5,430 bases of DNA from NCBI GenBank assembly GCA_964497475.1, contig CAZCDM010000157.1:1-5430 (forward strand), given 5' to 3'. This document shows, piece by piece, positions 1 to 5,430 of this stretch; the first letter of the stretch is position 1, and each line of letters starts with the position of its first letter. The notes below the pieces were generated by a model. The model was not told the DNA's origin. It did no database searches and saw nothing but the letters and a program-made list of their open reading frames with translations. Both the position numbers and the translations under genes were made by a program. This DNA comes from CAZCDM01 sp964497475 (GTDB lineage: Bacteria > Planctomycetota > Phycisphaerae > SM23-33).

Positions 1-1
1 G

Positions 2-55
2 GGCGGGATCGAAACCCTCCGGGCCAGGCAGAACGAGGCGATCGGATCGCCCTAG
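2..55 (+). CDS. Possible C-terminal tail of an upstream gene (partial)
   Basis: Frame 2 is open from the window edge to a TAG at 53-55 and reads GGIETLRARQNEAIGSP. The peptide is short, charged and helix-like, as many C-termini are. Fifteen of its 17 third codon positions are G or C, as expected for a real gene in this GC-rich DNA. The other two frames have clearly lower third-position GC. If real, it ends 18 bp before the next start, so the lipoprotein gene at 74 would be a downstream member of the same operon. The fragment is too short to identify, and it could still be non-coding leader. Confidence 0.42.
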   Translation, partial: GGIETLRARQNEAIGSP

Positions 56-73
56 CAAACGTGAGGTATTCCA

Positions 74-925
74 ATGCAGAATCATCATGGACGATGGTTG
101 ATCGTGTTCCTGGCGGGGATGGTCACGGCCCTGGCCGGGTGCAAGCCTTTCAACACGACGAGCATGGGCCAGTCTGGCCCGATGCAGGATTTTCCCGAGG
201 AGGGCGAGTGGACGGTGCTGCTGTACGTCACCCGGGGTCATAATCACGCCGGGGTGGCAAGACAGGTTCTGACGCAGGCTCGCAACGAAACCGGCTGGCA
301 GGGGTTGGAGGTGGTTCACCACGACGGCTACAGTGAAATGCTCTGGGGCCGATACCTCACCCGCGACCAGGCCGACAAAAACGCCGCGTTCGCACAGACC
401 TATCGTGATGCGAGGGGTGTGCCCATCTTTGGGCGGGCGGTTTCCATTCGCATTCCGGGCAAGGATGTGGGCAATCCGGAGTGGAACCTCAAGAACCTGG
501 ACATGCCGGGCTACACGGTGCAGGTGGCGACGTATTACGACATTCCCGAGCGGAATTGGATGGGGCGCAAGCGACGCGCAGCCGAGCTGGTCGAACGCAT
601 GCGGCAGCAGGGTCTCGAGGCGTACTACCGTCACGACATCAGCAAGTCGGTTGTGACGATCGGCACGTTCCCGCCCGAGGCGATCACCACGCAGAAGGTG
701 CGCGTGGTTCACCCGACGACGGGGGATGTGGCGGTTCAGGATCAGCCGGTGATCGTATCGCAAGGAATCAAAACGCTGCTGAGGGAGTATCCCGAGTTGC
801 TGGTCAACGGCAATACGGTGCTCGAAAAAAAATATGATCCCGAGAGCAAGCAGTTCAAGAAAGTCCCCTTGTCGACCGGCGTGATTCGCATCGAGGATGA
901 TAAGGCCTCGGGGATTCCGCAGTAG
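74..925 (+). CDS. Lipoprotein with two SPOR-like repeats
   Basis: This is a predicted 283-residue envelope lipoprotein. Residues 1-23 form a type II signal peptide: R7, a hydrophobic stretch at 8-21, and lipobox L20-A21-G22-C23, with Lys at +2. Two segments resemble the beta-alpha-beta pattern of SPOR domains. The first starts at about residue 46 (WTVLLYVT, then a helix, then WGRYLTRDQAD at 91-101). The second, at about 147-201, is clearer (YTVQVATYYD, helix AAELVERMRQQG, strand VVTIGTF). SPOR domains classically bind denuded septal peptidoglycan, but septal binding here is only inferred. The tail, about 210-283, is a polar extension of unknown fold. The start is supported by GAGG at 63-66, 7 nt before the ATG. 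The rdgB-like gene begins 8 bp after the stop, so the two are probably cotranscribed. The SPOR assignment rests on pattern alone. Confidence 0.82.
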   Translation: MQNHHGRWLIVFLAGMVTALAGCKPFNTTSMGQSGPMQDFPEEGEWTVLLYVTRGHNHAGVARQVLTQARNETGWQGLEVVHHDGYSEMLWGRYLTRDQADKNAAFAQTYRDARGVPIFGRAVSIRIPGKDVGNPEWNLKNLDMPGYTVQVATYYDIPERNWMGRKRRAAELVERMRQQGLEAYYRHDISKSVVTIGTFPPEAITTQKVRVVHPTTGDVAVQDQPVIVSQGIKTLLREYPELLVNGNTVLEKKYDPESKQFKKVPLSTGVIRIEDDKASGIPQ

Positions 926-933
926 GATTTGTC

Positions 934-1593
934 ATGGCGGGCGATGCGATTGAACTGGTTTGTGCGACTGGCAATGCCGGAAAGCTGAGAGAAGTCTCCG
1001 CCGTTCTTGGCGAGCTGGGTCTGGTGGTTCGCGGGCTCGGTGAGTTCCCGCCTCTGCCCGAGCCGGCTGAAACGGGCAAGACCTTCGCCGACAATGCCCG
1101 GCTCAAAGCTCTTGGCTATGCGCGCAGCCTGGCCGGGCTGGACCAGCCCACGCCGCGATGGGTGCTGGCCGACGATTCGGGCCTGGCCGTCGATGCTCTC
1201 GATGGCGGCCCCGGCGTGCATAGCGCCCGCTATGCCGCACCCGACCTGCCGGACGACACCCCGCGCGAGCAGATCGACCGGGCCAACAATCGCAAGCTCC
1301 TCGATGCCCTGGCCGACGTGCCCGACCCGCAGCGGACGGCCCGGTTTGTCTGTCACCTGGCCCTGGCCGAGGGCGAGCGGATTCTCTTCGAAGCGCACGG
1401 CACGGTCGAGGGCGTGATTGCCCGGGCCGAGGCCGGCCGGGGCGGCTTCGGGTACGATCCGCTGTTTTATCTGCCCGCGGCGGGCTGCACCACAGCCGAG
1501 CTTTCCCCCGAGGCGAAAAACCGCATCAGCCATCGCGGCCAGGCCGTCCGACAGCTCTCCGCTCTCATGGAACTCTACCTCCAGCGGTCGTAA
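934..1593 (+). CDS. rdgB: XTP/dITP diphosphatase (RdgB/HAM1 family)
   Basis: This is a cytoplasmic house-cleaning enzyme that hydrolyses non-canonical purine triphosphates (dITP, XTP, ITP) to the monophosphate and pyrophosphate, keeping deaminated bases out of DNA and RNA. At 219 residues it is slightly longer than the usual 190-210. All family motifs are visible: T12-G13-N14-x-x-K17 with E20, the substrate loop near the N-terminus; E46-T-G-x-T-F-x-x-N54; L78-A-D80-D81-S-G-L-A-V-D87, with the metal and catalytic acids; P93-G-V-H-S-A-R-Y100; G171-F-G-Y-D-P176; and the C-terminal S199-H-R201-G base-recognition segment. No key residue is missing. The ATG lies 8 bp after the stop of the lipoprotein gene. 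An AGGA at 924-927 overlaps that stop codon and serves as ribosome binding site at 6 nt spacing, which suggests coupled translation in one operon. Confidence 0.97.
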   Translation: MAGDAIELVCATGNAGKLREVSAVLGELGLVVRGLGEFPPLPEPAETGKTFADNARLKALGYARSLAGLDQPTPRWVLADDSGLAVDALDGGPGVHSARYAAPDLPDDTPREQIDRANNRKLLDALADVPDPQRTARFVCHLALAEGERILFEAHGTVEGVIARAEAGRGGFGYDPLFYLPAAGCTTAELSPEAKNRISHRGQAVRQLSALMELYLQRS

Positions 1594-1607
1594 GCTCGCA
1601 GCCGGCC

Positions 1608-2381
1608 TCAGGTGTGCTTGCCGATGCGTCGCCACAGCACCGCCAGGGCGGCCAGCAGCAGGGCGAGCAGTGCGTAGAGAGCGGCCGAGGCGTACCAGGC
1701 GACCTGGCCGGGGTTGACGTAGTCGCCCAGTTTCGACCACTCGTACATCCACCCCCAGGCGTGCCAGACGTATCGCAGGTTGTCGACGATGGCGTGGTTG
1801 ACGGCGTAGAAGGGGTTGACCAGCACGGCCAGGTTGGCCGCGGCCTGGTCGGCGGCGTGGTCGGCCTGGCCCATCCAGTGGCCGATCCACAACGGCGAGG
1901 CCAGCGCCCCGGCCAGAACGGTCGGGCCGATCAGGGCGGCGATGGCCCGGCCGGTCGTGCTCCGCGGCAGGCAGACGGCCGCCATGGCCGCCAGGCCCAC
2001 GGTGGCCAGGATGACGTAGACCTTCGCGATGCTCGCAAAATCCAGCGAGCCGTCCTTCGGGCGATCCAGCGCCATCCCGACGATCCACATTCCCAGCAGC
2101 ACCAGGGCCGATGCGTCGATGACCGCCGCGCCGCGCAGCAGGGCCGGGTAGGTCCGTTTGGCTCCCGCGGCGGCCGGGGCGGTCGCGATGACGATCCACA
2201 CGAGCATGACGGCCAGGGTCACCTGCGTGGCGGTGGGCAGGTGCTCCCGGCCGATCAGCACGGCTGCGAACACACCGCCCTCAATCAGCACCGTGGCTGT
2301 GGCGATGACGAGAATCGCCCAGCCCTGCCCGGCCAGCAGGGTACGCCAGAAGCTCGGCTTGTCGGGAGAGGGTTGCGTCAT
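1608..2381 (-). CDS. Six-TM integral membrane protein of unknown function
   Basis: This is a 257-residue, very hydrophobic protein whose family I do not recognise. About six membrane segments are visible, near residues 20-44, 52-72, 82-104, 119-137, 145-167 and 228-251. An unusual aromatic stretch lies between the last two (about 189-222: NPFYAVNH, then many Trp and Tyr), and the protein ends on basic RRIGKH. The open frame extends upstream to about 2777, but that part overlaps the lipoprotein gene and is Pro/Arg-rich shadow sequence. The ATG at 2381 is preferred because it overlaps the TGA of the upstream gene (ATGA, 2378-2381) and leads straight into the membrane region. No Shine-Dalgarno is seen before it, so translation probably depends on termination and reinitiation after the lipoprotein gene. 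A transporter permease or membrane anchor for the lipoprotein is possible but unproven. Confidence 0.85.
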   Translation of the reverse strand: MTQPSPDKPSFWRTLLAGQGWAILVIATATVLIEGGVFAAVLIGREHLPTATQVTLAVMLVWIVIATAPAAAGAKRTYPALLRGAAVIDASALVLLGMWIVGMALDRPKDGSLDFASIAKVYVILATVGLAAMAAVCLPRSTTGRAIAALIGPTVLAGALASPLWIGHWMGQADHAADQAAANLAVLVNPFYAVNHAIVDNLRYVWHAWGWMYEWSKLGDYVNPGQVAWYASAALYALLALLLAALAVLWRRIGKHT

Positions 2382-3634
2382 TTTGATTTTTGGGGGGTGG
2401 TGCGGGAGGCTTCGTACTCGGCGAGCTGTTTGCGGAGCCGGCGGTCGTAGCTGGTCCACAGCTCGATCATGCTCTGGTGGAACCGCCGCTGCCGCTGGAT
2501 TTCCCGCAGTGTATCGAGGACCTCCCGGCCGGGGTCGCGGATGCGGTCCTGCGGGTTGGCGAAGTAATCGGCCCAGCGGGCCAGGTCGGCCTGCCTCTGT
2601 CCGGGTGTGCGCGGCAGGAGCGGGCCGGTCATCGGCGCGACGTCGAACTGGAAGTCGAAGACCCCGCCGAGTTTCAGCTCGGTCCGGGCGATGCGGGAAT
2701 AGCACGCCGGCGTCATCGCGGCCGAGCGGATGACCACCTGCGCTTTGGGGTGGCGACGCGTATAGGCCGACGCCCACGGTTCGAGCTCGGCCAGGGTGAC
2801 CGGGCGCGAGTCGATCCGCATTTGTCCGGCGGCGTCGATTTCCAGCAGGGCCCGCGCCCAGGGCGAGTTGGCTGCGTCCTCGACGGGCGTGATGACGAGT
2901 TGAACCTCCGTGCCGACCGGCGGCAGGGCGTTGCGGTTGACGACGAAGTCCCGCTCCTCGATGGCCCGCGTGGACTCGAAGGGCACGTCGATGACGGCCG
3001 ATGCGAGGTTGGCCACCGCGATGATGCCGCCGTTGCTGTCGGCGAGGTAGCTACCGTCCGGCAGGACCGTCGAGCCGATGAAGACCCACGTTTTCGGTGC
3101 GCGATCGGGGGTCTCTTCGGTTCGCGGTGCGAGGAAGTCGCCGGCCGATGCGTGGCGGGCCTGGCCCTGTGTGTCGGTCCAGCGGACGTCGATGGTCAGC
3201 TCGGCTCCGCGGGGCGGGATGATGGTATCGCCCTCGACGTGGGCTGGGATGCCCGGGGCCAGGCCGAGCAGCAGCAGTCCGGCGTGGATCTGCCACGGCT
3301 GGACGGGGGTGGACAGGACCGACTCGTACTCTTTCGTGCCGGCCTTGCAGAGCAGGAACTCGAGGTTGTACTCGGCGTTGACGACGCGGGCCGACAGCAG
3401 GAGCTGATTGGCCTTGCGGTCGATGGTCAGGCCCGGCAGCTCGATGCGGTCGGCCTGGGCGGGTGCGGAGCGTGGCTGGCGGGGTGGGGCTGGCGTTGCT
3501 TGCGTGGTGGGCGTGGGTGCCGACGGGCTGGGCTCGTTGCTTGGCGTGTCGGGCTGGATCGGTTGGCAGGCGGACAGGAGCAACGCAGCCGACAGGACGA
3601 GGCAGAGCAGACGCGGCAGGTGAGAGTTGGTCAT
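2378..3634 (-). CDS. YdjY-domain lipoprotein with C-terminal ExbD/TolR-like segment
   Basis: This 418-residue predicted lipoprotein has a signal peptide at 1-22 and lipobox L20-S21-A22-C23, followed by a Pro/Ser/Thr-rich linker to about residue 60. Residues about 63-240 match what I know of the YdjY-type domain: a strand IELPGLTIDR, L91-E-F-L-L-C96-K-A-G-T-K-E-Y-E104-S, then W114-Q-I-H-A-G-L-L-L-L-G, and W183-V-F-I-G-S...YLADSNGGIIAVAN. The domain is common in planctomycete secreted proteins and its role is unknown. Residues about 261-333 (LLEID..GQMRIDSRPVTLAEL...VVIRS...GGVFDFQF) resemble the periplasmic fold of ExbD/TolR; this is inference. The final 75 residues are charged and helical. 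The start has a good AGGAGA site (3641-3646) at 6 nt spacing. The gene is the first of a two-gene unit with the 6-TM protein, overlapping it by 4 bp. Confidence 0.88.
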   Translation of the reverse strand: MTNSHLPRLLCLVLSAALLLSACQPIQPDTPSNEPSPSAPTPTTQATPAPPRQPRSAPAQADRIELPGLTIDRKANQLLLSARVVNAEYNLEFLLCKAGTKEYESVLSTPVQPWQIHAGLLLLGLAPGIPAHVEGDTIIPPRGAELTIDVRWTDTQGQARHASAGDFLAPRTEETPDRAPKTWVFIGSTVLPDGSYLADSNGGIIAVANLASAVIDVPFESTRAIEERDFVVNRNALPPVGTEVQLVITPVEDAANSPWARALLEIDAAGQMRIDSRPVTLAELEPWASAYTRRHPKAQVVIRSAAMTPACYSRIARTELKLGGVFDFQFDVAPMTGPLLPRTPGQRQADLARWADYFANPQDRIRDPGREVLDTLREIQRQRRFHQSMIELWTSYDRRLRKQLAEYEASRTTPQKSK

Positions 3635-3640
3635 GGCGGT

Positions 3641-3646
3641 TCTCCT
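3641..3646 (-). promoter_or_regulatory. Ribosome binding site of the YdjY lipoprotein gene
   Basis: On the minus strand AGGAGA lies 6 nt before the ATG at 3634. This is the best Shine-Dalgarno in the window and fixes the start just ahead of the signal peptide. If the candidate -10 element at 3653-3658 is used, this site would lie almost at the 5' end of the mRNA. Confidence 0.75.
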
Positions 3647-3652
3647 GGGCTG

Positions 3653-3680
3653 ATTGTACGACCCGGCCGGCCAAAAGCAA
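3653..3680 (-). promoter_or_regulatory. Candidate sigma70-type promoter for the YdjY lipoprotein operon
   Basis: On the minus strand TACAAT (plus coordinates 3653-3658) differs from the consensus -10 by one base. A weak TTGCTT (3675-3680) sits 16 bp upstream as a possible -35, with only the first three bases matching. Transcription would start at about 3646-3647, giving a leader of about 13 nt. The loop and right edge of the 3662-3689 inverted repeat overlap the spacer and the -35. An alternative -10 for this strand is TATAAA at 3713-3718, which would place the inverted repeat within the leader. Confidence 0.4.
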
Positions 3681-3689
3681 ACGGCCGGG
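3662..3689. repeat. Inverted repeat in the divergent intergenic region
   Basis: CCCGGCCG (3662-3669) and CGGCCGGG (3682-3689) are perfect 8-bp arms separated by a 12-nt A-rich centre. The dyad lies between the two divergent genes, over the candidate minus-strand promoter and 25 bp upstream of the plus-strand TATAAT. It could be an operator for a dimeric regulator or a hairpin. In DNA this rich in G and C such arms also arise by chance, so the functional assignment is weak. Confidence 0.4.
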
Positions 3690-3714
3690 CCGTGCGACCG
3701 GGCGGAGCTTGGTT

Positions 3715-3720
3715 TATAAT
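3715..3720 (+). promoter_or_regulatory. Perfect -10 element (TATAAT) for the DUF2723 gene
   Basis: TATAAT stands out in an otherwise GC-rich region and lies exactly 6 bp before the GTG at 3727. Transcription normally begins about 7 bp after a -10, which would place the first base of the mRNA on or next to the start codon. No good -35 is seen at 16-18 bp upstream, and no TGn extension. The same octamer TTTATAAT reads ATTATAAA on the other strand, so it could also serve divergent initiation. Confidence 0.5.
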
Positions 3721-3726
3721 TCCGGC

Positions 3727-5217
3727 GTGGACGAATCGACCAATACTCCGAGGGCGAGCCGGCTGGGCTGGCGGTGGTGGCTGGCTGTGCTGATTGCGGG
3801 CAGCGTGTTGTACGGCGTGACGGCCCAGCGAGGCGTGAGCTGGCAGGACAGTGGCGAGTTCCAGCTGCGCGTGCTGCAGGGCGACCTGACCGGCACGATG
3901 GGCCTGGCGCGGGCGCATCCGCTGTACATCCTGGCCGGGCAGGCGGTAACGGCGGTGCTGGCTGAGCGGCCTTGCTGGGCGCTGAATGCGTTCAGCGGGC
4001 TGGGCCTGGCTGTGGCGCTGGCGAACCTGGCCGGCGTGGTCACGCGGCTCACGGCCCGCCGATGGGCGGGGCTGCTGGCTGCGGCGATGCTCGGGCTGTG
4101 TCACACGGCCTGGTGGCTGGGGACGATCGCCGAGGTTTACACCTGGAGCCTGGCCGGGCTGACGGCGGAGCTTTGGCTGCTGGCGGCGATGTTGGATCGG
4201 CCCCGGCTGCGGACGTTGGCAGCGCTGGCGGCCGTCAACGGCTTGGGGGTGTGCGTGCACAACTTCGCCTTGCTGACGCTGCCGGTCTATCTCATCGTGG
4301 CGGCCTGGCTGGTGGCGCGTCGCAGGCTCGCTTGGGGTGCGTTGATGGCAGCGGGGCTGGCGTGGCTGGCCGGGGCGGGGTTGCTGATCGGCCTGACCGC
4401 AGCCGAGGCGGCCCAGCACGGGCTCGGCGAGGCGGTTCGCTCCGCCTTGACGGGCGATTATGCGGGCAAGGTGTTTAACCTGGCCGGGGCGTCGAAGCAC
4501 GCCCGGGCCAACTGGATGCTGACGGCGATGAATTTTGCGAACCCACTTGCGCCCCTGGCGGTGGTGGGGCTGGTCGCCCTGTGGCGAAAGCTCGGCCGGG
4601 CTTTGGCGGCGAGCGTAACGGCGATAGCGCCCATCGAGATCCTCTTCTTCGTGCGGTACTCCGTGCCGGATCAGTTCACCTTCGTCCTGCCGAGCCTGGC
4701 GATGATCGCTCTGTTGGGCGGCGTGGGGCTGGCGGACCTGGCCGGTCGCGGGCGATCCTGGGCGGCTGTGGTGGTGGGGCTGTGCGTTGCGTCGCTGATC
4801 GCCCAGCCCTGGGCGTATGCACTCGCGCCGGCGGCGGCGCGTCGCTGGGCGGGCCCGGCTCCGCAGCGGCAGCCGTATCGCGACGAGTACCGCTACTGGC
4901 TGACGCCGTGGAAGCAGGATGAAGCCTCGGCGGAAAAGTTCGTGGCCGCGGCGCAGAATCAGACGCCGGGCGAGGCGATCCTCTACGCCGACAGCACAGC
5001 CTACTTTCCGCTGGGCGTCGCGGTAGTGCGGGATTCGCACAAGCAACGCAGTATCGTCTGTGGCGAGTTGCTGCACGTCGGCCCGGAGGTCACCTGGCCG
5101 ACCGACCGGCCGATCTTCGCGACGCGAGATTCCGCCCTGCCGGGCGAGCTGGCCGAGACGGGCCAACTTGTGTCCGACACGACCGGTCCGCTGCTGCAAT
5201 GGGGCCGGCGGCCATAA
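3727..5217 (+). CDS. DUF2723 family multi-pass membrane protein, probable glycosyltransferase
   Basis: This 496-residue integral membrane protein has about nine to ten hydrophobic segments. The family (DUF2723, related to TMEM260-type protein O-mannosyltransferases and the GT-C fold) transfers sugar from a lipid carrier; donor and acceptor here are unknown. TM1 is at about 16-33, followed by the family signature in the first outer loop, W39-Q-D41-S-G-E44-F, with D41 as likely catalytic acid, then A63-H64-P65-L-Y67. Further family traits are T133-I-A-E136-V-Y138, V177-H178-N179 and Y311-S-V-P-D315-Q-F. About residues 375-496 form a soluble tail. The open frame runs upstream to 3463, but that part overlaps the divergent lipoprotein gene. 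GTG at 3727 is the only sensible start before TM1; the first in-frame ATG from there is at codon 58, inside the signature region. No Shine-Dalgarno precedes it at usable distance. Confidence 0.9.
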   Translation: MDESTNTPRASRLGWRWWLAVLIAGSVLYGVTAQRGVSWQDSGEFQLRVLQGDLTGTMGLARAHPLYILAGQAVTAVLAERPCWALNAFSGLGLAVALANLAGVVTRLTARRWAGLLAAAMLGLCHTAWWLGTIAEVYTWSLAGLTAELWLLAAMLDRPRLRTLAALAAVNGLGVCVHNFALLTLPVYLIVAAWLVARRRLAWGALMAAGLAWLAGAGLLIGLTAAEAAQHGLGEAVRSALTGDYAGKVFNLAGASKHARANWMLTAMNFANPLAPLAVVGLVALWRKLGRALAASVTAIAPIEILFFVRYSVPDQFTFVLPSLAMIALLGGVGLADLAGRGRSWAAVVVGLCVASLIAQPWAYALAPAAARRWAGPAPQRQPYRDEYRYWLTPWKQDEASAEKFVAAAQNQTPGEAILYADSTAYFPLGVAVVRDSHKQRSIVCGELLHVGPEVTWPTDRPIFATRDSALPGELAETGQLVSDTTGPLLQWGRRP

Positions 5218-5430
5218 AAAAAGGTTCATCCGCGATTCGCGGGGAGTGAATTGGGCATGCGTTATTTCAGGGCCGAAGGCCCGAGACAGCAATACCCCCC
5301 GGCGCCAGCCGGGGGTAACGTCACCCTATCGAATGCCAGCCCTGAAAGGGCGATACAAACCATGCGAGGTCTCGCCCCTTCCTGACTTCAACATTGGGAC
5401 ACCCAATCAATGGAGCAGGTCGTAGAGGGC
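5218..5430. repeat. Gene-free tail with a cluster of six dyads, probable dispersed palindromic repeat
   Basis: No convincing gene is seen after the stop at 5217. Base composition drops relative to the genes. Six short dyads follow each other: CCGCG/CGGCG-complement (5230-5242, loop ATT); GGGCC-GAA-GGCCC (5270-5282); CCCCCGGC-GCCA-GCCGGGGG (5296-5315); GCCCT-GAA-AGGGC (5339-5351); GCGAG/CTCGC (5364-5375, 2-nt centre); and ATTGGG-ACA-CCCAAT (5393-5407). The second and fourth share the frame CA-N5-GAA-N5'-GA with different but self-complementary arms. Spurious translations of this DNA (GPKAR, ALKGR) are of a kind I associate with repeated intergenic elements in planctomycetes and relatives. No T-run follows any plus-strand stem, so none is a standard terminator. 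The element may continue beyond the window. Confidence 0.6.

Noticed and set aside
39..49. CGATC-G-GATCG dyad before the first lipoprotein gene
   Set aside because: The single-base centre cannot form a hairpin, the arms are only 5 bp, and it lies inside the probable coding tail of an upstream gene.
742..2199. Long minus-strand open frame (485 codons) opposite rdgB and the lipoprotein
   Set aside because: Its sequence is Arg/Gly/Pro-rich with no recognisable domain and lies antisense to clearly coding DNA. GC-rich genomes produce such shadows because stop codons are rare.
2382..2777. Upstream extension of the 6-TM membrane protein
   Set aside because: The extension is Pro/Arg/His-rich and overlaps the lipoprotein gene on the same strand. 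The ATG in the ATGA overlap begins exactly where the hydrophobic protein becomes sensible.
3463..3726. N-terminal extension of the DUF2723 protein from ATG 3463
   Set aside because: It overlaps the 5' part of the divergent lipoprotein gene and the intergenic region, and its translation is low-complexity without family similarity.
2390..3793. 467-codon plus-strand open frame opposite the YdjY lipoprotein
   Set aside because: It is Gly/Asp/Arg-rich low-complexity translation. The minus strand has a signal peptide, lipobox, ribosome binding site and domain motifs.
3631..5292. 553-codon minus-strand open frame opposite the DUF2723 gene
   Set aside because: Composition is dominated by Arg, Gln, Pro and His with no domain features. 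The plus strand has a coherent membrane protein with family motifs, so this is a shadow.
5296..5315. GC-rich stem as intrinsic terminator of the DUF2723 gene
   Set aside because: The stem is strong, but it lies about 80 bp after the stop and is followed by TAACG with no T-run on the plus strand; the minus strand also lacks one.
5060..5425. 121-codon open frame spanning the end of the DUF2723 gene and the hairpin cluster
   Set aside because: It starts inside the DUF2723 gene in another frame and its second half is a translation of palindromic repeat DNA. It has no ribosome binding site and no domain.
5218..5430. CRISPR array or integron attC site
   Set aside because: There are no direct repeats of constant length with spacers, and no attC core-site pattern. 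The dyads differ in sequence and spacing.

Overview
The window is GC-rich, densely packed bacterial chromosomal DNA. Three features suggest a planctomycete, possibly of the Phycisphaerae type: a DUF2723 membrane protein, a lipoprotein with a YdjY-type domain, and very poor Shine-Dalgarno use at two of the five well-supported starts. This lineage call is an inference from protein style. No rRNA or other phylogenetic marker is present. I see no phage, insertion sequence, CRISPR array or defence gene.

Layout. At the left edge there is probably the last 17 codons of an upstream plus-strand gene. It is followed by a plus-strand pair: a lipoprotein with two SPOR-like repeats (74-925), then an RdgB/HAM1 nucleotide pyrophosphatase (934-1593). 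Converging on them, with a gap of only 14 bp, is a minus-strand pair: a 6-TM membrane protein of unknown function (1608-2381), preceded in transcription order by a YdjY-domain lipoprotein (2378-3634). These two overlap by ATGA, so they are probably translated together. A 92-bp divergent intergenic region (3635-3726) separates this pair from a plus-strand DUF2723 multi-pass membrane protein (3727-5217), probably a glycosyltransferase. The last 213 bp contain no gene but hold six closely spaced dyads that look like a dispersed palindromic repeat.

How the parts fit together. Four of the five well-supported genes encode envelope proteins: two lipoproteins and two multi-pass membrane proteins. RdgB is the only evident cytoplasmic housekeeping enzyme. 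The YdjY lipoprotein and the 6-TM protein form the clearest candidate functional unit. The divergent region carries a perfect TATAAT just 6 bp before the only plausible GTG start of the DUF2723 gene, which predicts a leaderless mRNA. Nothing here is a clear new system. The items most worth a second look are the hairpin cluster at the right end, the predicted leaderless start, and the possible ExbD/TolR-like module in the YdjY lipoprotein.
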